Source: Shewanella ulleungensis
GTDB taxonomy: Bacteria > Pseudomonadota > Gammaproteobacteria > Enterobacterales > Shewanellaceae
Reading direction: 5' to 3'
NCBI RefSeq assembly: GCF_014648315.1
Contig: NZ_BMQW01000004.1
Coordinates: forward strand, 248,001 to 312,000
DNA length: 64,000 nucleotides
The notes under the pieces are model-generated. The model saw only the letters and a list, made by a program, of their open reading frames with translations, ran no database searches and was not told the origin of the DNA. Below are positions 1 through 8,799 of this stretch, piece after piece (positions within the stretch are counted from its first letter, which is position 1; every line of letters begins with the position of its first letter). The position numbers were made by a program, and so were the translations under genes.

Positions 1-1
1 T

Positions 2-61
2 TTCAACCGCTATTTTCAGGCGCGGGTGCGTCGTTCATTTGGTCAAGCAATGTCATCCTAG
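2..61 (+). CDS. Possible 3' end of a gene cut by the window edge
   Basis: Frame 2 is open from the first bases to a TAG at 59-61 and would encode an arginine-rich tail ending RRSFGQAMSS. It looks more protein-like than the other two forward frames, but 19 codons are too few to identify a family. Frame 1 is also open, to about base 96. This is a guess from residue composition only. Confidence 0.25.
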   Translation, partial: FNRYFQARVRRSFGQAMSS

Positions 62-262
62 ATAACCTAGTGTTATTTAGATATCACGTTAAGTAGCTAA
101 GTGCTTATCCCATCAGGATGCCAAAAATATTGGTATCCTGTTTCGATTAATAATTGCACATCTCATTCCTATCAAAATCACCTTTTCCCTAGAAAACTTA
201 CTAGATGCATCGCAGACCACTACGGGGTAAAATAGTCGCCTTTTTAGCTGTGAGTGTATGTG

Positions 263-1969
263 ATGACTGTTAACGACCCGTGTTTTATTGCTTTTAATGA
301 CAGTATTGCCCATCACAGCTTACCCAAGTCATTTACCTTTCCATTTTATTATCAACCTCACTCAATTTGCATGCAAGCCGCTGAGCAACTGCAACAAAGT
401 ATGCTTGAAGTAAACTCGTGGCAGCATAATTTTGGTTTAGACAGCGACAATGATCGCGGCATGGTTATTGGCAAGATGTTTGGTGTGTTGGTAGTGAAAA
501 ATACACAAGGAAAATTGGGATTTTTAGCGGCGTTTTCAGGCAAATTAGCCGAGCAAAATATCTTGCCGCCCTTTGTGCCTCCTGTATTTGACATGCTGAC
601 TCAAGACAGCTTTTTTAACGCTGAAAACAAACAGATTAACCAGATAAATCAATTACTCCACCAGCATGAAAGCGATCCTTTGTTGGCCAACTTAACTCAA
701 CAGTTCGAGCAGCAACAACAGCAAGCAGAACGAGAACTTGAACACCAACGAAACACCATTATTGAAGGGCGTAAACAACGTAAACAACAACGTGAGCAAG
801 CAGATATAGCATTAGCGCAGGCCAAGTTCAGCAATGATGAGCATAAAACCTTATCAATTGAGCTCAGCCGCCAAAGTGTGCAGCAAAAGCATCAACTCAA
901 TGCATTAAAGCAGCAATGGCAAAGCCAAATCACGGCAACGCAAACCCAACTAAATGAGCTGCAGCAACAAATAAAACAGCTAAAGCGCCAGCGCAAACAA
1001 CTGTCTAACAACTTGCAAAAAAAGCTGTTTGCGCAGTATCAGTTTTTAAATATTGATGGCCAGGCACGTGACTTAAACGATATTTTTAATGATGCGCCTA
1101 ATCATTTACCCCCAGCGGGTGCGGGCGAATGCGCAGCGCCTAAGTTACTGCAATATGCGTTTAAACAGCAATTAACCCCTGTCGCCATGGCTGAGTTTTG
1201 GTGGGGCGCATCACCAAAGTCAGAAATCAAACAACATCAAAATTACTACCCTGCTTGCCATGGGAAATGCCGGCCAATTTTAACCCATATGCTAGCGGGC
1301 ATGCAGGTTGATGCGGATCCATTACTGCTAAACCCAGGTAAAGACTTAACCATTGAGATTACTTACCAAGATGCTGCGATGGTAATTATCAATAAACCGG
1401 CAGAGTTATTATCGGTACCCGGTAAAAACATTACCGACAGTGTGTTTAGCCGTATGCAGCAACAATTCCCGAATGCCACGGGGCCGCTGATTGTTCACCG
1501 CCTTGATATGTCGACATCTGGGTTAATGGTGATTGCACTCACCAAAGAAGCCAACAAATGCCTGCAACAACAATTTATACAGCGCAGCGTAACTAAACGT
1601 TATATCGCGTTAATTGAAGGTGTGCCGAGCCAAAATGAAGGCGAGATAAGTTTGCCATTACGGGTAGATTTAGATGACCGCCCTAAACAGCTAGTGTGTT
1701 ATGAACACGGCAAACATGCGCAGACGTATTGGCAGGTTTTTAAACATCAAGGTAATCGAACATTAGTGCACTTATACCCTAAAACAGGGCGCACCCATCA
1801 ATTACGTGTGCATTGCGCTCATCATGATGGTCTTCACATGCCGATTGTCGGTGACGACCTATATGGCGTTGCAGCAAACCGCTTGCATTTACATGCTCAA
1901 TATTTAGCGTTAGCTCACCCAGAATCTGGTGAAGCCTTAGCATTTGAAGTTAAAGCGGATTTTGAATAA
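263..1969 (+). CDS. RluA-family pseudouridine synthase with long N-terminal coiled-coil extension
   Basis: Predicted to isomerise uridine to pseudouridine in structured RNA, in the cytoplasm. The C-terminal 210 residues carry the RluA catalytic motif HRLDMSTSGLMV, with the invariant aspartate, and the later KTGRTHQLRVH motif. The N-terminal 350 residues are not a normal RluA part: residues about 140-260 are a Gln/Lys/Arg-rich heptad-like region likely to form a coiled coil, with no S4 domain visible. At 568 residues it is more than twice the size of E. coli RluA. An upstream in-frame GTG exists at 254, but the ATG at 263 is preferred. A strong hairpin terminator follows. The RNA target cannot be told from sequence; the enzyme class is secure. 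Confidence 0.88.
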   Translation: MTVNDPCFIAFNDSIAHHSLPKSFTFPFYYQPHSICMQAAEQLQQSMLEVNSWQHNFGLDSDNDRGMVIGKMFGVLVVKNTQGKLGFLAAFSGKLAEQNILPPFVPPVFDMLTQDSFFNAENKQINQINQLLHQHESDPLLANLTQQFEQQQQQAERELEHQRNTIIEGRKQRKQQREQADIALAQAKFSNDEHKTLSIELSRQSVQQKHQLNALKQQWQSQITATQTQLNELQQQIKQLKRQRKQLSNNLQKKLFAQYQFLNIDGQARDLNDIFNDAPNHLPPAGAGECAAPKLLQYAFKQQLTPVAMAEFWWGASPKSEIKQHQNYYPACHGKCRPILTHMLAGMQVDADPLLLNPGKDLTIEITYQDAAMVIINKPAELLSVPGKNITDSVFSRMQQQFPNATGPLIVHRLDMSTSGLMVIALTKEANKCLQQQFIQRSVTKRYIALIEGVPSQNEGEISLPLRVDLDDRPKQLVCYEHGKHAQTYWQVFKHQGNRTLVHLYPKTGRTHQLRVHCAHHDGLHMPIVGDDLYGVAANRLHLHAQYLALAHPESGEALAFEVKADFE

Positions 1970-2029
1970 CGCTGACTTTTGAATAACGTTAATTACAGCT
2001 AGTAAGGTTGGCGATAATGCTAAAACAAT

Positions 2030-2061
2030 AAAACCGATATTGAATTAACAATATCGGTTTT
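2030..2061 (+). terminator. Rho-independent terminator after the pseudouridine synthase
   Basis: Arms AAAACCGATATTG (2030-2042) and CAATATCGGTTTT (2049-2061) pair perfectly around a 6-nt loop and run into a T-rich stretch. The A-rich left arm makes it usable from both strands, so it may also end the convergent lipoprotein gene. Confidence 0.85.
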
Positions 2062-2144
2062 CATTTTAATACCTGTTGCAGTTAATTGTTATGTTCAAAG
2101 TACATCTAAGTTAACGATTAACGGCTTAGCAATAGCGTTACAGA

Positions 2145-2726
2145 TTAAAATTCGCGCGACGGCTCTTCAATATGCATTTGCTCTACAAGGCCTTGACCTG
2201 TACGTTGCTGGTAAGTCGACTCAGCCTGCTGCATTCTGGTTTTGCCACTGGTAACCAGAGCTTGGCCCTGTTCAGTTTCGCTTTGCCCTTCTGCCACATT
2301 GGTATTGCCGTCTTCGATAAGCTCCTTACCGTCGACATACATTTCGTCTGCATCTTCCCAAGCATCAGCAATATCATCTAAGCGTTCAACTAAATCGGCA
2401 GCACGCTTGCCATTTTGAGCACCGGTTAATGAGCTTGCCATAGATTGAAAAGCTTGACGCTGCTTTTGTGCATCAGCTCTAGCTTGAGTAATCAGCTTTT
2501 CGCCTTCACGAATTTGCGTATTACCTTTACTCATGGCTTTGCGGCCATCAGCAAGCAGTTCTTCACCTTTCTTGACGTCTTTTTGGCCCTGCTCCCACTG
2601 CTGAGACACATCAAGATGCTTTTCACTTTCTGCTTTCACTTTAGAAGCAAAAGTATTTTGAGGTGAGGCACAACCAGTGATACCCATAACACCAACGACT
2701 AACAAACTACACAGTACAACTTTCAT
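2145..2726 (-). CDS. Repeat-rich outer-membrane-type lipoprotein of unknown function
   Basis: The N-terminus is a lipoprotein signal peptide with lipobox GITGC (Cys at residue 19), so the mature 175-residue protein should be lipid-anchored in the envelope. After the anchor the chain is almost all polar helix. Short G-x-x-L/x-x-x-G units recur: KGEELLADGRKAMSKGN, REGEKLITQARADA, DGKELIEDGNTNVAEG, EQGQALVTSGKTRM. They suggest a long solenoid or coiled-coil rod. The start has a strong GGAGG six bases upstream. No family is recognised beyond lipoprotein. It is a single gene convergent with the pseudouridine synthase. Confidence 0.75.
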   Translation of the reverse strand: MKVVLCSLLVVGVMGITGCASPQNTFASKVKAESEKHLDVSQQWEQGQKDVKKGEELLADGRKAMSKGNTQIREGEKLITQARADAQKQRQAFQSMASSLTGAQNGKRAADLVERLDDIADAWEDADEMYVDGKELIEDGNTNVAEGQSETEQGQALVTSGKTRMQQAESTYQQRTGQGLVEQMHIEEPSREF

Positions 2727-3363
2727 TTAACGCCTCCATAATACGGGGGTAGAATTGGCGCAATTAAACAGTGTAGTAACAAAAATAGCAAGCACTGAAT
2801 AACATTAAATCCAGTTAATGAAACCCTGTATCCTCGCGGTATAGCAGCATTCTTTTATGAATACAAATCGTCTCAAAAATCCTCAATAACTTTGCTAATA
2901 TCAGTTAACGTTAACAATGATTAAACATAGAGTCATATTTGATTAATAAGACACTAAAACAACATATTTTCAGCTATTTCTTTCGCAATTAACGCAGCAT
3001 TTTTATGCCTCTGATAGGAACCATCACAATCACCTTACTCAACGAACAACGCTATGTAATCTGCATCTTGAGTTAATTGTGTACGAATAAGTTCGACAAT
3101 GGCTTGTTTAAATTGTGCTGCGATTATATGTAGTGGATGGTCAACATCTTCACACTCAGTGCTGGCATTCAGATAATTGCAGCATGGAGAACAAGCAGAC
3201 TGTACTGAGTTAGTGAATGCAACAGATGCACCGAGTAAAGACACCGTCACTCGAACTGAGCGAAACTTGTGCTTTACCCCGCTTAAAGCACAACAACTCA
3301 CCAATAAGCAGGCTTATCGTCAAGCCAACCTGTTGCAGTAACCTTTGCAACAAATTGCCAATG
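2727..3363. other. Intergenic stretch without a recognisable gene
   Basis: The 2727-3025 part is AT-rich and presumably holds the promoter of the lipoprotein gene. From 3035 to 3304 the minus strand is open for 89 codons, ending QAIVELIRTQLTQDADYIALFVE, which looks protein-like; the N-terminal half does not, and no ribosome site was seen. It could be a degraded gene tail. Nothing else was recognised. Confidence 0.5.
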
Positions 3364-4143
3364 CTATAACTCAAACAACACATCGGTACGGATAATGTAT
3401 TTAACCCCAGAAAAAATAGGTTCTGAACTGTGAATACAATGCAACGGATGCATGCCATGAGGAAAACACAACACACTCCCCGCAGGTGTTCTTACATCAA
3501 CTTGCTTAACATTATCACCACGTTTTGCTGGTAAGTGTGGATTGTCTGCATTAACCAAAAAGCGAGTGGCGCCCCCCTCAAAATCTTCTGTCAGTAAGAT
3601 CAAAAATGTAAGTTGGCTGTAACGATCGCCAAAAGCATCACGCACAAGCTCGCCATCAATAACTTGGCTGCCCGGCCACGAACCATCTGAATGCGGCTTA
3701 AAATAATCACCTTGGTTATAACGATAAAACCGAAAGCGATTGTTTAAACCTAATGCAGCTTTACCGCCAAAAATACCTAAATTATCATCCATCAGATGCT
3801 TAACTTTGTTCCAAACCGCTTGCTCTGTCGCGTTATCGACCACCCAGGTTAAGCTGTCATTATGACGCACATTGCGCGGTAACGACACGGCGGCATCGGG
3901 CAAAAAGCCCATTGACTCACTAACCGCAACTAAGCGTTTACACTCATCGGCTGACAATACATTCAGTAATTGAAATGCTCCAGGGACTTCCTCTAACATT
4001 TTCTTCGTTGCCACAGTTGCTGCAACCTCGCTGATAGCAGCCACATTAGGCTGATAATTTGCCCAGGTTGGTAGTGCTGGATGCTCAGCGCCTGGCTCAT
4101 GGGCGACCACAAAAAACGTTGATTCTTCATTTGTGCTGTTCAT
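3364..4143 (-). CDS. 2OG-Fe(II) oxygenase, prolyl-4-hydroxylase-like
   Basis: Predicted non-haem iron dioxygenase that couples 2-oxoglutarate decarboxylation to hydroxylation of an unknown substrate. The double-stranded beta-helix core is visible: the HxD iron ligands are in YFKPHSDGSW, the FEGGATRFL turn follows, and the distal histidine and 2OG-binding basic residue are probably in the HCIHSSEP...KYIIRTDV tail. Length 259 residues is usual for stand-alone P4H-like enzymes. There is no signal peptide, so it is cytoplasmic. AAGGTC lies about nine bases before the ATG. It is co-directional with the aldehyde dehydrogenase upstream (100-bp gap), so they may be co-transcribed. The substrate is not inferable. 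Confidence 0.85.
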   Translation of the reverse strand: MNSTNEESTFFVVAHEPGAEHPALPTWANYQPNVAAISEVAATVATKKMLEEVPGAFQLLNVLSADECKRLVAVSESMGFLPDAAVSLPRNVRHNDSLTWVVDNATEQAVWNKVKHLMDDNLGIFGGKAALGLNNRFRFYRYNQGDYFKPHSDGSWPGSQVIDGELVRDAFGDRYSQLTFLILLTEDFEGGATRFLVNADNPHLPAKRGDNVKQVDVRTPAGSVLCFPHGMHPLHCIHSSEPIFSGVKYIIRTDVLFEL

Positions 4144-4243
4144 TAATAACTGACCTTAATATTCAATATATAGCTTAGATAAACCGCCAATAAGCTAATG
4201 GCTAATGTTAAATGACTAATCTTAAATAACTAATGTTAGATGG

Positions 4244-5611
4244 CTAATAACTCATCACTCTGACCTGGGCAAACTGCCGATGGCCCGCCGCCGTACCATG
4301 AAAACCAAACCCACTTTGCTTAGCGCCAACCCATGGTGCATTACCTGCCCCACCACCTTGGTTAACCCCCACCATGCCGGCTTCAAGTTGTTCGGCCACC
4401 GCATTTGCATCTTGTCCGCCAAATACAGCCGCACTTAAACCATAAACACTGTCATTAGCACGTGTAATCGCATCATTAATGTCACTAAATCGGCTGATAG
4501 CCACCACGGGGCCAAAGGTTTCTTCACGCTCAAGTTGCATATCAGGTGTGATACCACTGACTACAGTTGGTTGAATAAACGGTAACGGATAATCATCACT
4601 ACCTAATAGAAACTGTGCGCCTTTAGCTTTAGCGTCTTGCAATTGTTGCAATACTTTTTGGTGTTGAGTTGGATTAACCATAGGGCCAATATTCACTTGC
4701 GGTTGATCCCATTTACCCACTTGATAACGGCTAGCCAGTTGCACCACCTTTTGCTCAAACTCATCGGCAATACGTTCATCCACGTAAATACGCTCAGTTG
4801 AGGTGCACATTTGCCCGGCATTTTCAAACGAACTTGCCACCGCAAAACGCACTGCAGCATCAATATTGGCGCTGGCCATGACAACCATCGGGTCGTTACC
4901 ACCAAGCTCCATCATTAATCGTTTTAACCCCGGAGCTGCATTGGCCATAATATGCTTACCTGCGGCCAGAGACCCAGTAAAAGCCACCATATTAATGTCA
5001 GCACCAACAAGTGCCTGCCCGATTGCTTTATCACCTTGTGCTACTTGCAACACATGCGCTGGCAGCACTTTATTTAAGGTATCAACAAACAATTGCGCGA
5101 CTAACGGCGTTTGTTCAGACGGTTTTAAAATCACACTATTACCGGCAATTAACGCTGGTAACAGTAAGTTGTTTGCCATCGCTAGCGGGTAGTTCCATGG
5201 CGAAATGACCGCAACAATGCCTAAAGGTCGATATTGCAATTGAGTGTTGTTACCAAGCGTCTCTGTTGCTAAGGCATCACCGATTTCGCCAGCAAAGTAA
5301 GGTGCATTTTGAATTGCGCCCCCAACTTCATAAGTAGCACGACGATAGTCTTTACCCATCTCTTGGCCAATTAACGTCGCCAGCTCATCTTGAACCGCGT
5401 GCAATTGTTGATACGCTTTTACCACATACTGCTGACGTTCGCTTAACGCTAAGTTCGCCCATGCTTTTTGTGCCGTTTGGGCTTGAGCGATAACCTCGGG
5501 TAGCTGAGATATAGCTAAAGCTTCAACACTGCCGACAGCCTTAGCTTGAACCGTGTTGCTTCCTGCCACTTTATGGTAGCTACCTGCATCATAAGAAGTT
5601 AATACAGCCAT
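4244..5611 (-). CDS. NAD(P)-dependent aldehyde dehydrogenase, succinate-semialdehyde-type
   Basis: Oxidises an aldehyde to the acid. Family landmarks appear in order: VISPWNYPLA (cofactor loop), MELGGNDPMVV (general-base Glu), ENAGQMCTSTERIYV (nucleophilic Cys) and EETFGPVVAI. The 455-residue length and these sequences match the GabD/YneI-like succinate-semialdehyde branch; the true aldehyde is uncertain. The gene is divergent from an HxlR-type regulator across about 110 bp, an arrangement typical of regulator-controlled detoxification of reactive aldehydes or electrophiles. AAGGA precedes the ATG by 11 bases. Confidence 0.88.
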   Translation of the reverse strand: MAVLTSYDAGSYHKVAGSNTVQAKAVGSVEALAISQLPEVIAQAQTAQKAWANLALSERQQYVVKAYQQLHAVQDELATLIGQEMGKDYRRATYEVGGAIQNAPYFAGEIGDALATETLGNNTQLQYRPLGIVAVISPWNYPLAMANNLLLPALIAGNSVILKPSEQTPLVAQLFVDTLNKVLPAHVLQVAQGDKAIGQALVGADINMVAFTGSLAAGKHIMANAAPGLKRLMMELGGNDPMVVMASANIDAAVRFAVASSFENAGQMCTSTERIYVDERIADEFEQKVVQLASRYQVGKWDQPQVNIGPMVNPTQHQKVLQQLQDAKAKGAQFLLGSDDYPLPFIQPTVVSGITPDMQLEREETFGPVVAISRFSDINDAITRANDSVYGLSAAVFGGQDANAVAEQLEAGMVGVNQGGGAGNAPWVGAKQSGFGFHGTAAGHRQFAQVRVMSY

Positions 5612-5680
5612 GGAGAAATGTTCCTTAATGGTACTAGTCTAATTACCGCCTATTCTGATACAGTGGAATATAAAAGCAAC

Positions 5681-5700
5681 CAGTATACTTTTAGTAACCT
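5681..5700. promoter_or_regulatory. Candidate HxlR operator between aldehyde dehydrogenase and regulator
   Basis: The divergent intergenic region contains AGTATACTTTTAGTAACCT, an imperfect inverted arrangement of GTA half-sites around a T tract. A related, better palindrome sits upstream of the cupin gene at 38277-38300. HxlR proteins are known to bind such short GTAC-type palindromes next to their own gene. The assignment is inference. Confidence 0.3.
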
Positions 5701-5721
5701 AGATTAAATCAAGTGAACATA

Positions 5722-6078
5722 ATGAAAACAACAATTGAAACAATGAATAACGGTCAAAAAAAAGTAATCAACCCATGTACCGAACCTTGTTCAGTTGAAC
5801 GTGGAATGCGAGTTTTAGGCGGAAAATGGAAAGCGTCCATCTTGTGGCACTTACAGGATGAACCGGTTAGGTTTAACGATTTATCGCGCATGTTGGGCGG
5901 TGCGAGCAAAAAAATGGTCGACCAACGCCTTAAAGAGCTCGAAGCCCAAGGTTTAGTGACTCGCCACGTGATTAATGATCGCCCTATCGCAGTGTCTTAT
6001 GCCATTACGGATCTTGGCCGCACCGCATTAGATATTTTAGAGCGACTGAAAGAATGGGCTGATGAGTATGTCGTGTGA
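5722..6078 (+). CDS. HxlR-family winged-helix transcriptional regulator
   Basis: A small 118-residue DNA-binding protein. The whole HxlR domain is present: a cysteine near the start (NPCTEPCSVERG), then VLGGKWKASILWHL, the recognition region RFNDLSRMLGGASKKMVDQRLKELEAQGLV, and the wing with YAITDLG. HxlR proteins often sense electrophiles or redox changes through an N-terminal cysteine, and two cysteines are in that position here. It is divergent from the aldehyde dehydrogenase, its likely target. A GTG at 5713 is in frame, but the ATG at 5722 fits the family start better. Confidence 0.88.
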   Translation: MKTTIETMNNGQKKVINPCTEPCSVERGMRVLGGKWKASILWHLQDEPVRFNDLSRMLGGASKKMVDQRLKELEAQGLVTRHVINDRPIAVSYAITDLGRTALDILERLKEWADEYVV

Positions 6079-6275
6079 TGACACCGCGGTGATATTGTCA
6101 CTTTATGATAAAAAACTAACACAACATACAGTTAGCCAACTTGATTAGACTGAAAACTCTAATTAGTAAAATAAACATGACACCAATACAAGAGCTATAA
6201 TGGCTTAATACGTTTTTATCTTTATCAACATGCTTTAACATTCGCCGCTAAATTACTCGAGGTTAGCCTAATTTA

Positions 6276-7037
6276 ATGTTTAAGCTTATTGCCACTTTTG
6301 TGGTTATCGCCATGTTACTCCTATCGCCTTCTATTGCTGAGGCAAGAGAGAAAGTGACTTTTTATACTGAACCTTACCCGCCATTTCAATCTCAGAATCA
6401 ACAAGGTCAGCTGGTCGGTTTTTCAATTGATATATTACAGGCTGCTCAACCGTATCTTGATTTTGATATCGATATTCAAATCATGCCTTGGAGCCGCGCA
6501 TATCATAATGCCTTAAGCCAACCCAATACCTTTATTTTCTCTATTGCTAATACCGACAAGCGTTTAGCTTATTTTAAATGGATTGGTGACTTTTACACAG
6601 TGCAAGACATGATCTACAAGAAAAGTAATCGCCCAGATATTCAGCTCAACACTATTGACGATATCAATCGCTATTCTATGGCGTTATCACGCAATGATGC
6701 TTCGTTAGATAGGCTTAAACTTGACGATAAACACCCAAGTGTATACATAGTTAGAAGTCAGCTAGCTGCTCTAAAAATGCTAAATTTTGATCGCGTAGAT
6801 TTGATTTACAATAATGAAGTCGGGTTTCGTGAAGACGTTAAAAAAATGGGTTATAAAACCAGCGATTTTACCGCCGCACTGCCCGTGGTAAACATGCCCA
6901 TTGGTATTTCAACCCACAAAGACACCAACGAAACACTTGCTGACAACATGCGCCAGGCGCTAAATACGATTAAACAAAATGGCGAGTTAGCACAAATCAC
7001 CGCACGTTGGTTTACCCCTAGAGTTATCTCCCAGTAA
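6276..7037 (+). CDS. Periplasmic solute-binding protein, amino-acid ABC family 3-like
   Basis: An exported 253-residue protein with signal peptide MFKLIATFVVIAMLLLSPSIAEA. The mature part follows the family 3 pattern: TFYTEPYPPFQ, LVGFSIDILQA, then IMPWSRAYHNAL and the closing KQNGELAQITARWF. Shewanella has many such orphan binding proteins without a neighbouring permease, and none is present here, so it may serve a distant transporter or a sensory role. The PWSRAY signature is typical of that orphan subgroup. Its stop codon lies inside the first copy of an 8-bp tandem repeat. The ligand is unknown. Confidence 0.82.
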   Translation: MFKLIATFVVIAMLLLSPSIAEAREKVTFYTEPYPPFQSQNQQGQLVGFSIDILQAAQPYLDFDIDIQIMPWSRAYHNALSQPNTFIFSIANTDKRLAYFKWIGDFYTVQDMIYKKSNRPDIQLNTIDDINRYSMALSRNDASLDRLKLDDKHPSVYIVRSQLAALKMLNFDRVDLIYNNEVGFREDVKKMGYKTSDFTAALPVVNMPIGISTHKDTNETLADNMRQALNTIKQNGELAQITARWFTPRVISQ

Positions 7038-7126
7038 TCCAGTAATCCAGTAATCCAGTAATCCAGTAATCCAGTAATCCAGTAATCCAGTAATCCAGTA
7101 ATCCAGTAATCCAGTAATCCAGCAAT
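7031..7126. repeat. 8-bp tandem repeat (CCAGTAAT), 12 copies, overlapping a stop codon
   Basis: Eleven perfect copies of CCAGTAAT run from 7031 to 7118, followed by one copy with a T-to-C change (7119-7126). The TAA of the solute-binding protein is formed by bases of the first copy. Every forward frame through the array meets TAA within 24 bases, so copy-number changes cannot extend the protein by much. The array is long enough to slip during replication. Confidence 0.97.
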
Positions 7127-7206
7127 CATTGGTTTATTCGCACGCGTTTGGCAATCCGATTGCGTACAGCACCCACAATTAGCGTCCTCATATTCAGTGT
7201 TGAATT

Positions 7207-7290
7207 GTGGATATTATTAAGCGGATAGTATTAAGTGGATAGTATTAAGTGGATAGTATTAAGTGGATAGTGCGAAATGGATATTATTAG
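7207..7290. repeat. 14-bp tandem repeat, six copies
   Basis: Six consecutive 14-bp units of consensus GTGGATAGTATTAA. Units 3 and 4 are identical, unit 2 differs at one base, and units 1, 5 and 6 are diverged. No open frame uses it. It lies about 80 bp after the 8-bp array, so this intergenic region holds two unrelated tandem arrays. Confidence 0.93.
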
Positions 7291-7510
7291 CCAGCGGCTG
7301 ACTCATTTTGGGACAAACCGTGAACCCCCTTCTCGTCTAGGCAGTGCTTTTGAGCTGGGATCCTAGTTTGCTTTGCTTTGTACTTTTTGTGCTTTACGAC
7401 CTGCGACCAATAGCGCTTAAGAGCGCAAGGTTCCATTCCACACTGCACGGGCCAAATACGACGCCTCAAGTTCAGAGTTGAATTTTGGCATTTCAAGCTG
7501 AGGCATCTAA
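7287..7510. repeat. Possible dispersed repeat block between genes
   Basis: This block has a different texture from its AT-rich flanks: GC-richer, with frames open on the minus strand for 60-70 codons but with no credible ribosome site and no protein family recognised. Its position between tandem arrays and an orphan gene suggests a multi-copy intergenic element or a decayed mobile remnant. This is inference from appearance only. Confidence 0.25.
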
Positions 7511-7641
7511 CGCATTTCTGGACAAAGACGTTTTAAAAGTGGCCTAGTGAATAACCGTAAATTGCACAGAATTACTAAATCTCTACTACGTTCTGTCTCT
7601 GATAATGTTAAAATCTCCGTAAAAGAATTACGAGAAACTCA

Positions 7642-7980
7642 ATGTTTATCCATCATGTTAACGGCATCGACTGGCTAGTGATCACCGCTTTTGAAGAACT
7701 GAAAACTATGTTTATCGAAGAAGCCGGTACGATACCCTCTTGCTTCTCTACCGCCAGCGAATTGAACCTGGTTGGTCAAGCAAAGCGAACTTATAGATAT
7801 TTGCCTACTCTCAGCGGCGTAATCACCGATATCGGGACGTTTCAAAGACAGGGTAACGAAGAAGATTTGAACCCACAGCTTGCCTGCATAGTTGAGGGGC
7901 GTGGTCGGGTATTTATCTATCACGGCGGCTTTGTCGCTTTTGTGGATGACGAGCAAACCTTTATAACCCGAATAGACTGA
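7642..7980 (+). CDS. Hypothetical 112-residue protein
   Basis: The forward frame gives a plausible soluble alpha/beta protein (HHVNGIDWLVITAFEELK at the start, RVFIYHGGFVAFVDDEQTFI at the end) with no signal peptide or membrane segment. A promoter-like TAATGTTAAAAT occurs about 40 bases upstream, but the ribosome site is weak. The opposite strand is open over the same stretch (7675-8037) and looks less natural. No family is recognised. It stands alone between repeats and an empty region, so it may be an acquired gene or a relic. Confidence 0.45.
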   Translation: MFIHHVNGIDWLVITAFEELKTMFIEEAGTIPSCFSTASELNLVGQAKRTYRYLPTLSGVITDIGTFQRQGNEEDLNPQLACIVEGRGRVFIYHGGFVAFVDDEQTFITRID

Positions 7981-8799
7981 AAATGATTCAGTAAGTTGAA
8001 ATTGGCGAATTGGCATCCCTAGCAAGGAATGAGGCATAGATGAGTTTCATCCCTCATCAATATGCCTAATTTGCTGCAAATGAAACCATTGATAATTCCG
8101 TTACTTTGTTCCGCAATAAAAGGCACAATACATACTCCAACTCGATAGTTCCCATCAACTTATAACAATCAGCACAAAAATGTGAGCCTTCTTACTGGTT
8201 AAAATCAAAAAAAGCCTCTGCCCATAAAATGAGAAGAGGCTTGACTGTTTATTCAGCGGTCTACATCACATCAAACAACAGCAATTTTCGCTGGAAGCAA
8301 AGCCTGACATAGGCAGCTTCCAGCTTTCAATAGCTTAGCGAAAAGATGTAACCATACTTTGACATAAAATATACCCATAGTCTGACAAATCGGTGTGCCA
8401 CCCAATAGGCTATAACTACGATTTGTAATTTTATTGCAGTTAAGAGACGTCCTCTTGGTAACTCACTTTTGGACCAAAGTACGTTAGTGTAATCAAGCTA
8501 TTATTTACTTAGAAAATGGGTGTTTCCTTTCCAGTTTATTGCGTTCAGCCCCTCCAAACAAGTCATAGGAATCGATATCAGATAGGAAAATCTAAATGCC
8601 GTATCACCAATCTGCCTGAATATAATAGATATCAAAATACAACATATATCTACCGGTAGCCGACCAGATAACAAACTGTATCCCCAAAAATAACATCAAC
8701 CATTGATGAAGTATTTTTGCGGTTTTATGCATGACTTTCTCTGTTTTTGAGCTAAAACACTCTTATATTATTACCTTAACAGTTTTAGCTAGGTGATCA
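7981..8799. other. Intergenic stretch of 0.8 kb with no recognised gene
   Basis: No open frame with coding character was found. The only structure noted is a hairpin, AAGCCTCT (8212-8219) with AGAGGCTT (8235-8242), preceded by an A run, which could end minus-strand transcripts. The remainder is AT-rich with frequent stops on both strands and resembles decayed sequence. Confidence 0.5.

Noticed and set aside
3035..3304. 89-codon minus-strand frame in a gap
   Set aside because: The C-terminal half looks protein-like, but there is no ribosome site or recognised family, and another frame is open over the same bases; kept only as a note in the gap entry.
6851..7129. Minus-strand frame encoding repeated WITGLLDY
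   Set aside because: It is made by the 8-bp tandem repeat and antisense of the solute-binding gene; not a credible protein.
7675..8037. 120-codon minus-strand frame opposite the unknown gene at 7642-7980
   Set aside because: Lower coding character than the forward frame, which also has a promoter-like sequence; only one can be real and the forward one is favoured weakly.
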